The position numbers and the translations under genes were made by a program. A stretch of DNA of 9,936 nt, from the NCBI GenBank assembly GCA_030616425.1, contig JAUWXJ010000080.1, forward strand, positions 1-9,936, written 5' to 3'. Numbering within the stretch: position 1 is the first letter of the stretch; each line of letters starts with the position of its first letter. The notes under the pieces were generated by a model. It searched no databases and was not told where the DNA came from. It saw only the letters and a program-made list of their open reading frames with translations. Shown here in pieces: positions 1 to 6,207 of the stretch. This DNA comes from Desulfobacterales bacterium. GTDB lineage: Bacteria > Desulfobacterota > Desulfobacteria > Desulfobacterales > C00003060.

Positions 1-322
1 GCTCAGGTTGTCGGGTTAACTCCGATCCTTAGTACCTATGGAATAAATACCATGAAGCTATCAACCTGTGAACGTCTGAACCGTTAACCCTGAATTTGAG
101 TCACGATTTCTCTTTCTGTTCAAAGGCCACAGGTCGCAACCGGGCACCCATTATCAGGCGCTCCTCGATTTCAACAGAGTTTATGGATAGTAGTGTTTTA
201 AATCTCATAGTGCAAGCGGATTTCACGATTTGTGATTGAGATCGGGAGATTGATGAACTGAATCACATCCGAACACAGCTCGAGCAGATTAAGCCCGAGG
301 CTGAACTCTGAACCCCGGGGAT
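1..322. other. Gene-free stretch with a possible gene remnant
   Basis: No intact gene or RNA gene is visible. One plus-strand frame is open from about 72 to 310 except for a single TGA at 237-239. The part after that stop reads as a short charged, helix-like tail (DREIDELNHIRTQLEQIKPE) ending at TGA 308-310. This may be the decayed end of a gene, but I cannot assign a family. The stretch also holds two inverted-repeat pairs in crossed order (4-10 with 62-68, and 13-20 with 83-90). An 8-base palindrome CCCCGGGG lies at 313-320, just past the stop of the minus-strand gene. It lacks a T-tract and is not a convincing terminator. Confidence 0.4.
4..90. repeat. Two crossed inverted repeats (pseudoknot-like order)
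   Basis: CAGGTTG at 4-10 is the exact reverse complement of CAACCTG at 62-68. GGGTTAAC at 13-20 is the exact reverse complement of GTTAACCC at 83-90. The arms come in the order A, B, A', B', so the two stems would cross and form a pseudoknot if both formed in one RNA. Each pair is only 7-8 bases and the core GTTAAC is self-complementary, so chance is a real alternative. No known RNA family is recognised. Confidence 0.3.
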
Positions 323-3010
323 CTAGTCGAGGGTCCTGAATATCACGAACTTTCTTTCACCTGCTTTGGCGTCCACCTGTCCTAGATCCACGGTTTTTAC
401 GGGTTGCCCGTGACGGTCCCTTAACTCGGCCTTGAGCTTGTGGGTGCCGGGATTAACCACGGCCCTGGCCATCCTGATCTCTGCCGGCAGTGACTGCCAG
501 CAGCGTGTATCAGCCTTCTCCGTACTTCCGGTTATAATATTCCCCAATATCTTCACAGCCAGGCCTGCTCCTCCACCGAATTGATCTTCAGCCAGCTTCT
601 CCGCACCCTTGGTAACCAGATATTTTGTGGTGGCGCGGGCTACGGCCTTTGCCATGATCCGTCCCTTGCGATTAACCAGATTCTTTACAGCAATCGCCCC
701 GAGATCTTCACAACAGGAGGTATGGACCTGGCGGGTGCCGGAGCCGTCTGACAGAGTGATGGAAGACGAAGCCACCCTGAAGGAACGGTCCTTGTATTTT
801 GGAAAGGCTATCTTGACAATATAGCCGTCCGGTAGAGGGGGGAGTACTATCTTATCCTCTACCTTGGCAGGGGAGAGGCCGTTGTAGTGGACAAAATAGA
901 TCTCGGCCTTTTCTTTCATCACAGATACAGGAACGACCTCGATATCACTGTATTTTTGCCTGTAGTGTTCAAGCTCTTTTCCCCCCATGTACTGGGCAGT
1001 GGACAACAGGCTCTCCTTCAGGAAACGGGGCACCTTTAATCCATAATTGACCCTATAATCTTTTTCATAGATATCTTCTGCCCTCCTGTAGGAGATAAAG
1101 GCATCATTCATATCCTCATTTGTGCCCCCGGCCTCATAGATTATCCCCATGAGCATCCGCACAAAGGCGTCTTCTTTGTAGGCATTCTTATTATCTACAT
1201 CGTAGCAACTGTTGATGGCCTCCAGCTTCTTATCGACCTTGCGGGCCTCCACAAGGGCCTCGTCTGTCTGTCCCATCTGATAATAGTTGAGCGCCAGGTA
1301 TAGATTGTACATCACGCTTTCGAAGTCCTCTCCCCTGTAAGGGGCGGCAGTGTCGTTGAGCAGCAGGGTGACGGCCTGATTGGAGATGGAGGTTGTATAG
1401 AGCTCCTCCACCATTGTTTCGGCCTTGAGAAGGTGATCTATGCTCTTTTCATACTCTTTAGCCAGATGCGCGATTATTCCGGCGTCTCCATGGTACAGGA
1501 CCGCATTCTTTTCTCCGTACTTTTCCTTATTCTCCTGGATCACCTGATAGGCCTTGTCGAATTTGTTGTGGGCCACGAGCCAGTCCACATCCTGGTAAAA
1601 GGGAAAAAACGGGGTGAGGTCGGCAAGGTGCCCGTAGTCTGCTGGAACCTGGAGGACGGATGAGCGGGATGCCACATAGATAGAATCGCCCTGGGGGAAG
1701 AGGTTCTGGGCAATGTTGGGATTCTTTTTTCCGAACATCTTGCCGCGGGTGCCGACCCTCTGCTGGTGTGAGTCAAACCAGGTATCGGCAAGCGTTAGAG
1801 AAGCGGTGTGGCCGTGGATGAAAAATTCGCGCCATTTCCCATCTTCGTATACAGAGGCACCATTGTCCGATCCCACATAGATCTTGTGGTTGTGAGACCT
1901 TAGGGAATAGATCCCCACCTTCTTGAAACGGTCTATCTCTTCCCACTTCCCTGTGTCTCGATGCAGGACCATGAGGGCGCCTCTTCCGAGCCCCTTGTAG
2001 TCGTAGCCCACCCCCGGCTTCATGATATTCTTGCCGGGGAATCCCAGCCACAGGTCCCCTTTGTCATCAACAGCCATTGTACTCGGGAGCCATAGGGGCC
2101 AGGGGGCTTTCGTACCCCCATACCATACGTCATCGGTAAAGAAATTGAACTCTACCGCCATATAAAACCTGTGCTTCTTGCCGTGATAGGTCCATTTGTC
2201 TGCGGCCCGGTCCCAGCGGGACAGCCCCCTCCGGGTCAGAAACCAGAGTATGTTGCCGCTCCGCTCTATCTGATAGACACACCTGCTGTTGACACCCAGG
2301 CCCTTTGGATCGATTTCATATCCTATATTGCCGCTACTCAAGCCTATCTTCTGGATATCGCCATCGTGACCCTTGTGTATCCACTGATCTGTTGCCCTGT
2401 TATATATGTAAACGCCCTTATTCTCCGTGGCAATAATCACCTCGTCATCCATGAAGCATAAATCGTTGACCCTGACACGATCAAATTTTTCTCCAGTGGT
2501 TTGCTTGTTGTAATGGGTCCATGTATCGGCCCGGGGATCACACACGGTGATGCCATCGGCAGTACCGATCCAGATTGTCCCGTCAGGGGCGCCGCGGATG
2601 CACCTGACCAGTTCGTTAAAGAGCTGTCCGTTGTTTACAGTGATCCCGCGATATGTCCCGTTCCGGGTATCGACCTGAAGGATGCCTCCGCCGCGGATGG
2701 CCATCCACAGGAAGCGCTCATCCGCATAGATCACCCCAGAGGAGGGGACGGCATTTGTCCAGCCGTATGCGGCAACCGGGGCATAGGATGACCCGACTTT
2801 CCTGTATGATGTTCCGGCCTGAAAAAAGCGGGAATGAGTAATGATTTTGAAGTTATAAGCCTTGACTTCAGCGGCGCGGCTTTGGTACTGTTCAGGACTG
2901 AAATTAATGTAATCCTGTGGCAGATCAGTGCGCAGCCGGTGCGGAATCAGCGCGCAACCTATCACTGAAAATGCGATCAGGATGCCTCCTATCAAAAGCA
3001 AGCGTCTCAT
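323..3010 (-). CDS. Beta-propeller/COG3014-like fusion lipoprotein
   Basis: An 895-residue predicted outer-membrane lipoprotein. The N-terminus has a short basic region, a hydrophobic segment and a lipobox (VIGC, Cys19). The residue after Cys is Ala, not Asp, which favours outer-membrane sorting. Residues about 95-455 contain repeated blade-like strands of the two-component-regulator propeller type (for example DGTIWIGTADGI near 143 and GDLWLGF near 318). Residues about 470-690 are helical with TPR-like character (YLALNYYQMGQTDEALVEAR near 571). Residues about 700-895 match my memory of the COG3014 lipoprotein family, with EIYFVHYNGLSPAKVEDK near 703 and DTRCWQSLP near 834. COG3014 proteins are usually shorter and lack a propeller, so this looks like a fusion. 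The start is supported by GAGGAG (plus-strand positions 3017-3022) six bases upstream. The biochemical role is unknown; a periplasm-facing sensing or scaffolding role is inference. It appears to be transcribed alone. Confidence 0.85.
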   Translation of the reverse strand: MRRLLLIGGILIAFSVIGCALIPHRLRTDLPQDYINFSPEQYQSRAAEVKAYNFKIITHSRFFQAGTSYRKVGSSYAPVAAYGWTNAVPSSGVIYADERFLWMAIRGGGILQVDTRNGTYRGITVNNGQLFNELVRCIRGAPDGTIWIGTADGITVCDPRADTWTHYNKQTTGEKFDRVRVNDLCFMDDEVIIATENKGVYIYNRATDQWIHKGHDGDIQKIGLSSGNIGYEIDPKGLGVNSRCVYQIERSGNILWFLTRRGLSRWDRAADKWTYHGKKHRFYMAVEFNFFTDDVWYGGTKAPWPLWLPSTMAVDDKGDLWLGFPGKNIMKPGVGYDYKGLGRGALMVLHRDTGKWEEIDRFKKVGIYSLRSHNHKIYVGSDNGASVYEDGKWREFFIHGHTASLTLADTWFDSHQQRVGTRGKMFGKKNPNIAQNLFPQGDSIYVASRSSVLQVPADYGHLADLTPFFPFYQDVDWLVAHNKFDKAYQVIQENKEKYGEKNAVLYHGDAGIIAHLAKEYEKSIDHLLKAETMVEELYTTSISNQAVTLLLNDTAAPYRGEDFESVMYNLYLALNYYQMGQTDEALVEARKVDKKLEAINSCYDVDNKNAYKEDAFVRMLMGIIYEAGGTNEDMNDAFISYRRAEDIYEKDYRVNYGLKVPRFLKESLLSTAQYMGGKELEHYRQKYSDIEVVPVSVMKEKAEIYFVHYNGLSPAKVEDKIVLPPLPDGYIVKIAFPKYKDRSFRVASSSITLSDGSGTRQVHTSCCEDLGAIAVKNLVNRKGRIMAKAVARATTKYLVTKGAEKLAEDQFGGGAGLAVKILGNIITGSTEKADTRCWQSLPAEIRMARAVVNPGTHKLKAELRDRHGQPVKTVDLGQVDAKAGERKFVIFRTLD

Positions 3011-3515
3011 TGGCGACTCCTCATAAATTGTATTATTATCATATTATTATCTTCGAAAAACCGTATGATTGTCTGTGCTATGCTCTCTTTAAGGCCTTGA
3101 TGACTGATAAGAACACGCTTTTTATTGAGGCGATTTGTTAAGAATGGTTGAAGATAGTGGTTTTCGGGTTTGTATTGGTTGAACCTGTTCGGGGTAAGGA
3201 GATCCGCTTCACTTCGGCCTCCAACCCGCCTGCCACTGCGAGGCACGAGCGGGCAGGTGCCTTTAAAGGGTATGCGATCGGCCCGGGTGGAAATGGCTGT
3301 AGGCCTACGTTCACCGGATTTCCTCACCCCTTGAAGTGTTACCAGAATACTCCATCATTAGTGGGTCTAGGATAGGAAAAAATGGGGCTGTGTGTCAAGG
3401 GGAAAGGGGGCGTTGTTGACTAGGTGATGTGAAGATACTCAAGGGTGTGTCGATATGGGGCGGATTTGGAAGGAAATAAGGATCAGGGTGGTGTGTTTGA
3501 ACACAGGAGGGGGTA
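3011..3515. other. Intergenic region between divergent genes, palindrome-rich
   Basis: This stretch separates the divergently transcribed propeller lipoprotein and nuclease genes. The first 60 bases hold the lipoprotein leader and are rich in A and T. The middle (3229-3308) has a GC-rich inverted repeat and two perfect 10-base palindromes. The last 150 bases are purine-rich and lead to the AGGAGG of the nuclease. Open frames here (up to about 106 codons on the minus strand) have low-complexity, unrelated-looking translations and cross the palindromes, so I do not call them genes. No promoter with both good boxes was found; TTGACT at 3416-3421 has no -10 box at the right distance. Confidence 0.5.
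3229..3308. repeat. Cluster of intergenic palindromes
   Basis: CCTGCC at 3229-3234 pairs with GGCAGG at 3252-3257 around a loop that itself contains a small TGC/GCA stem. It is followed at once by the perfect palindrome CCTTTAAAGG (3260-3269), and then by GTAGGCCTAC (3299-3308). The first element resembles the short GC-rich palindromic repeats scattered between genes in many genomes. There is no run of T after it, so it is not a typical intrinsic terminator. Dispersed-repeat status cannot be shown from one window. Confidence 0.45.
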
Positions 3516-4328
3516 ATGAACTATAGACTGAGCCCTTCGGATCTTACCTTTCTGTATGATGGGTGCAAACATTGTTTTGTGCTGAAGGTCAAGCATGGCA
3601 TAAGGCAGCCATCAATACCCCTGCCGGCGGTTTTTACCAGGATTGCCAACCTTCAGAAGGACTACTACTCGGGTAAACGGACCGAAGAGTTCTGCCCGGA
3701 TCTTCCACCCGGAGTTGTGACGCACGGTGAAAAATGGGTCCGCTCCGATACTATCGAGATACCTGGGAGTACCAGCACCTGCTACATTGCCGGCCGCTTT
3801 GATATTGTGGCCGAGCTTGATGATGGCTCGTTTGCGGTGATGGACTTCAAGACCGGCAGTGCGAGCGAGGAAAAATCCAAGATGTACGCCCGGCAATTGC
3901 AGGCCTATACACAGGCCCTGGAGAACCCTACCAAAGATGCTCTTGAACTCAGCCCAGTTTCCAGACTGGGATTGCTTTACTTTACACCTGATTCGTGTGA
4001 GCTGGAGGGTTCAGGGCGGCAGATCCTTGAGGGTCAACTGGAGTGGGTGGAGATTGAACGGAACGATTCAGCGTTCATTGACTTCCTGGGGGAGGTTGTC
4101 AGGCTGCTTGATGGCCCCTTACCAAAGGCCGAGCCGGACGATTGTGACTGGTGTTCATATCGGGCCCGAACCAGACAGATCGGGGCAGGTGAAGAAAGTG
4201 CCGGTACCGGGGCATCCACACCCGAGTGTCCAAAGTGCAAGGGGCCCATGCAACTCAGATCCGGTAAATTCGGAGAGTTCTGGTCCTGTCTTAGATTCCC
4301 TGATTGTAAAGGTACGCGAAACACATGA
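3516..4328 (+). CDS. PD-(D/E)XK (Cas4/RecB-like) nuclease with C-terminal zinc ribbon
   Basis: A 270-residue predicted DNA nuclease of the PD-(D/E)XK fold, close to the Cas4/RecB-nuclease group. The core motifs are GRFDIV (Asp96), MDFKTG (Asp110 and Lys112) and the helix motif QLQAY (Gln127, Tyr131). Two Cys pairs flank the core: Cys17/Cys20 (CKHC) and Cys210/Cys213 (CDWC). In Cas4/AddB-type proteins flanking cysteines hold a 4Fe-4S cluster. Here the split is two plus two, not one plus three. After a Gly/Ser-rich linker (about 223-236), Cys238, Cys241, Cys258 and Cys264 form a C-terminal domain like the zinc ribbons of type IA topoisomerases, with the typical GKFGEFWSC. AGGAGG at 3505-3510 supports the start. 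No cas genes or CRISPR array are nearby, so a repair role is more likely than adaptation. The physiological substrate is unknown. Confidence 0.85.
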   Translation: MNYRLSPSDLTFLYDGCKHCFVLKVKHGIRQPSIPLPAVFTRIANLQKDYYSGKRTEEFCPDLPPGVVTHGEKWVRSDTIEIPGSTSTCYIAGRFDIVAELDDGSFAVMDFKTGSASEEKSKMYARQLQAYTQALENPTKDALELSPVSRLGLLYFTPDSCELEGSGRQILEGQLEWVEIERNDSAFIDFLGEVVRLLDGPLPKAEPDDCDWCSYRARTRQIGAGEESAGTGASTPECPKCKGPMQLRSGKFGEFWSCLRFPDCKGTRNT

Positions 4329-4396
4329 GCTGATTCGCGCTTTTGTAAACCCTAATGTTGCATAAACAACACACCTCGAATATTGAATAAGAAATA

Positions 4397-4621
4397 ATGA
4401 CAACCACGTTTGCAATGAAACCAGACAAGTCAATGGGTATTGGGAATAAAGCCGTTGTTCTGTGCAGTGGCGGGATCGATTCTGCAACCGCTATGGCCAT
4501 AGCAAAGGCCCTTGGCGCAGAACAACACCTAGTTATAGATATTGACATGGCAAAGATAGGCGGCTCCGCGCTTACGGATGATATCGATGTGCCCGAACAG
4601 TTTGTCGTTCATGAAATATAA
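4397..4621 (+). pseudogene. queC: queC remnant (7-cyano-7-deazaguanine synthase), internally deleted and truncated
   Basis: QueC makes preQ0, the precursor of queuosine, from carboxy-deazaguanine using ATP and ammonia. Full-length QueC is about 220-240 residues; this frame has 74. Residues 17-37 match the start of QueC, with the PP-loop SGGIDS at 24-29. Residues about 38-67 match a later part of the family, including GGSALTDDIDVPE at 55-67. The block normally between them, with the FDYGQRH motif, is missing, and the reading frame is kept across the gap at the AIAKA segment. After Glu67 or Gln68 (about 4597-4600) the sequence leaves the family and stops at TAA 4619-4621. The zinc-binding cysteines near the normal C-terminus are absent, so it cannot be a working enzyme. 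No clear ribosome binding site precedes ATG 4397; ATG 4433 is another possible start. No preQ1 riboswitch was seen in 4329-4396. Confidence 0.82.
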
Positions 4622-4732
4622 ATCAATATCTTCTCCCGTTATATGTCTTGTTGCTTCCTGTGAGGCAAATGTTGTCACAGATAGGAGTAGCAATAGAACG
4701 GTCGATCCAATTGATGGAGCGATCTTTTTCAT
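4529..4732 (-). pseudogene. Truncated small exported protein gene, 3' end replaced by antisense queC
   Basis: A 67-residue frame starts with a good Sec signal peptide (MKK, then a Leu/Val-rich core, cleavage near TTFA-S at about 23). AAAGGAG at plus-strand positions 4743-4749 lies about ten bases upstream of the ATG. The next stretch, about ITGEDIDLYFMNDKLF, reads like a real protein. From roughly plus-strand position 4600 downward, the codons are the reverse complement of conserved queC sequence, so the tail to the TAG at 4529-4531 is almost certainly not original. I do not recognise the family. The gene lies about 97 bases downstream of the TPR-SH3b gene on the same strand and was probably co-transcribed with it. 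Confidence 0.6.
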
Positions 4733-4829
4733 GAACTCTTTGCTCCTTTCTTCAATTTGCGCGAGGATACTGTGAATGCCACTTTCACCCTTAATCGAGT
4801 GAAAAAAAAGCGTTTCATTTCTAATAGGC

Positions 4830-5816
4830 TCATTGCTGATCTTGGTTGGGGGGAGGGGAGGGGGCGTTAGACGTGGCAGCAGGTTTGTATTTAGCACTTC
4901 CTTTATAGATTCCGCATAACCATCCGCTGAAACCAGATTTGGTTCTGATCAGATACCAGGAACAAAAAGGGGTATTATTTGGTGCTTCTTTGATTATTTG
5001 AAATTCTGCACCCTTCTCTGGTTGCCCGAGAATTTTACTGGAGATGTCGGGACCTTTTCGGACATTCATCCTGGTAAGTAGAACATACCATTGATCTTTC
5101 TTCTGGGGAGGTAAAGGTGTTGTCAGATCAGATGCCCCTTTGTGTGCATAAAGTTTCTTGAAGAGCACAACTGCAATCTCTTTGGAGCATGGAAGAAGCT
5201 TCTCATAGGCCTTTATGGCTCTATCCCTATTATCCTCTTTTAAATAGAGAATCCCTGCCTGACAATAGTGATCAGCAGCCAGGATATCGTTTCCGTGTGC
5301 CTTATATGCCCTCCCGAGGTTAAAATGGGTAGAGGGATCGTTAGGTGTAATTCTTAAAGCTTCTTTGAACATCAGGATTGCTTCATCAAACATCTCTTTC
5401 TGTGCGTAAACAACTCCTAAATTTTCGTATGCAGAAGCAAATTTAGAATCCAAAGCAATGGCTTTTTTGAGTTCTATAGTTGCTTCATCAAATATCACTT
5501 TTTTATACAGGGAAAATCCAAGGTCATGATGAATACGAGCATCATTGGGGGTTATGGTTAGGACTTTTTTATAGACATCGATTGCTTCATTCCACATGTT
5601 TTGGGTAACATAAATATAGCCAATGTTGCTATAGCTAGGTACGTGGTCAGGATGAAGAGCAATGGTTTTTTCAAAACAGCTGATCGCCTTTTCATAATTT
5701 TCTACTTCAGCAGCCTCGATTCCCTTTTTGAACCATTCCTCAGCACTTTCCTGTGCCCATCCCAGACCGGCAAAAAAGAATAAGAAAAATAATAACAATA
5801 AAGTACGTAGCCTCAA
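4830..5816 (-). CDS. Exported TPR protein with C-terminal SH3b domain
   Basis: A 328-residue predicted periplasmic or cell-surface protein. A signal peptide covers residues 1-21 (Leu/Phe-rich core, cleavage near GLGWA-Q). Residues about 24-205 hold five to six tetratricopeptide repeats with the usual spacing of 34, for example YEKAISCFEKTIALHP at 41 and FDEAILMFKEALRITP at 143. Residues about 243-306 form a bacterial SH3 domain (WYVLLTRMNVRKGPD, ending SGWLCGIY). The tail is Pro/Asn/Gln-rich. TPRs bind protein partners and SH3b domains often bind peptidoglycan, so an envelope scaffold is a reasonable inference. The start codon is TTG. It is chosen because AAGAGG (plus-strand 5822-5827) sits five bases upstream and it gives a complete signal peptide. 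A possible operator lies just upstream at 5830-5850. Confidence 0.85.
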   Translation of the reverse strand: MRLRTLLLLFFLFFFAGLGWAQESAEEWFKKGIEAAEVENYEKAISCFEKTIALHPDHVPSYSNIGYIYVTQNMWNEAIDVYKKVLTITPNDARIHHDLGFSLYKKVIFDEATIELKKAIALDSKFASAYENLGVVYAQKEMFDEAILMFKEALRITPNDPSTHFNLGRAYKAHGNDILAADHYCQAGILYLKEDNRDRAIKAYEKLLPCSKEIAVVLFKKLYAHKGASDLTTPLPPQKKDQWYVLLTRMNVRKGPDISSKILGQPEKGAEFQIIKEAPNNTPFCSWYLIRTKSGFSGWLCGIYKGSAKYKPAATSNAPSPPPNQDQQ

Positions 5817-5829
5817 GGTTTCCTCTTAT

Positions 5830-5850
5830 TGATAAGCTAATGGTTTATCA
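5830..5850. promoter_or_regulatory. Inverted repeat upstream of the TPR-SH3b gene
   Basis: TGATAA at 5830-5835 and TTATCA at 5845-5850 are exact reverse complements around a 9-base spacer, next to the ribosome binding site of the minus-strand TPR gene. The 21-base span fits a dimeric repressor site or an RNA hairpin near the start codon. No regulator gene is in the window to match it. Confidence 0.25.
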
Positions 5851-5951
5851 GTGCCTTGTACTTGGTGATGATAAAAAAAGTCTATGGGAAGAGTGTTTGT
5901 GTGTCAAGAGCAAGAAGGCTTCGCAACATATTATAATAATTGAAGCTCCCT

Positions 5952-5978
5952 GTCCGCCTCGGCGGACCGCAGGCGGAC
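5952..5978. repeat. GC-rich palindromic element with two alternative stems
   Basis: GTCCGCC at 5952-5958 can pair with GGCGGAC at 5961-5967 (a very tight turn) or with a second GGCGGAC copy at 5972-5978. A weaker GCTTC/GAAGC pair (5918-5922 and 5942-5946) flanks an AT-rich loop on its left. The layout resembles the small dispersed palindromes found between genes in many bacteria. There is no T-run, so it is not a standard terminator. Confidence 0.45.
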
Positions 5979-6096
5979 GAAGTTAGCGCTCGCTTTTGCG
6001 GTTCAAGGACAAAACAAAAAGGCGATAGAGGCTTTACAATTCAGTTGATGTGGGCATACAGATATGCTATTTGGCTTTGTATATAGGGTACAGATC

Positions 6097-6120
6097 GTGA
6101 CCCGGTCGAATCGGGCTCAC
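6097..6120 (+). promoter_or_regulatory. Hairpin in the slipin leader
   Basis: GTGACCCG (6097-6104) pairs with CGGG-C-TCAC (6112-6120), giving eight base pairs with one bulged C and a seven-base loop. It sits 87 bases before the slipin start. It could be a leader structure, or the end of an upstream transcript, but it lacks a clear T-tract. It matches no riboswitch I know. Confidence 0.25.
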
Positions 6121-6207
6121 CTTTGGTTTAAAGATCTTCAAATTGCTGGTGGCGCGGCGAGACCGCCGAACTAACAAAGCTGTGTCTTCAGCAAGGAGGT
6201 TTTCGTC

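Larger units (their letters stand above)
5817..6207. other. Intergenic region between divergent TPR-SH3b and slipin genes
   Basis: No gene is supported here. The region holds the leader of the TPR gene, an AT-rich segment with ATTATAAT (5930-5937) that reads as TATAAT on both strands, a GC-rich hairpin (5952-5978), and a second hairpin (6097-6120) in the slipin leader. The TATAAT at 5932-5937 has no -35 match at 16-18 bases on either strand. TTTACA at 6033-6038 and an extended -10-like TGTATATA at 6078-6085 are weak pieces of possible slipin promoters, but they are not well spaced with each other. A long minus-strand frame overlapping 6067-6828 is the shadow of the slipin gene. Confidence 0.45.

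Noticed and set aside
2171..2791. Plus-strand frames of up to 96 codons inside the lipoprotein gene
   Set aside because: They are antisense shadows of the propeller region, without ribosome binding sites or domain signatures.
3007..3327. 106-codon minus-strand frame upstream of the propeller lipoprotein
   Set aside because: It crosses the palindrome cluster and the lipoprotein leader, and its translation has no recognisable domain.
3516..4328. Calling the nuclease a CRISPR Cas4
   Set aside because: There are no other cas genes and no array in the window, the cysteine layout is two plus two, and it has an added zinc ribbon.
4329..4396. preQ1 riboswitch before queC
   Set aside because: Only a five-pair TGTTG/CAACA stem is present; the conserved preQ1 core is not recognisable.
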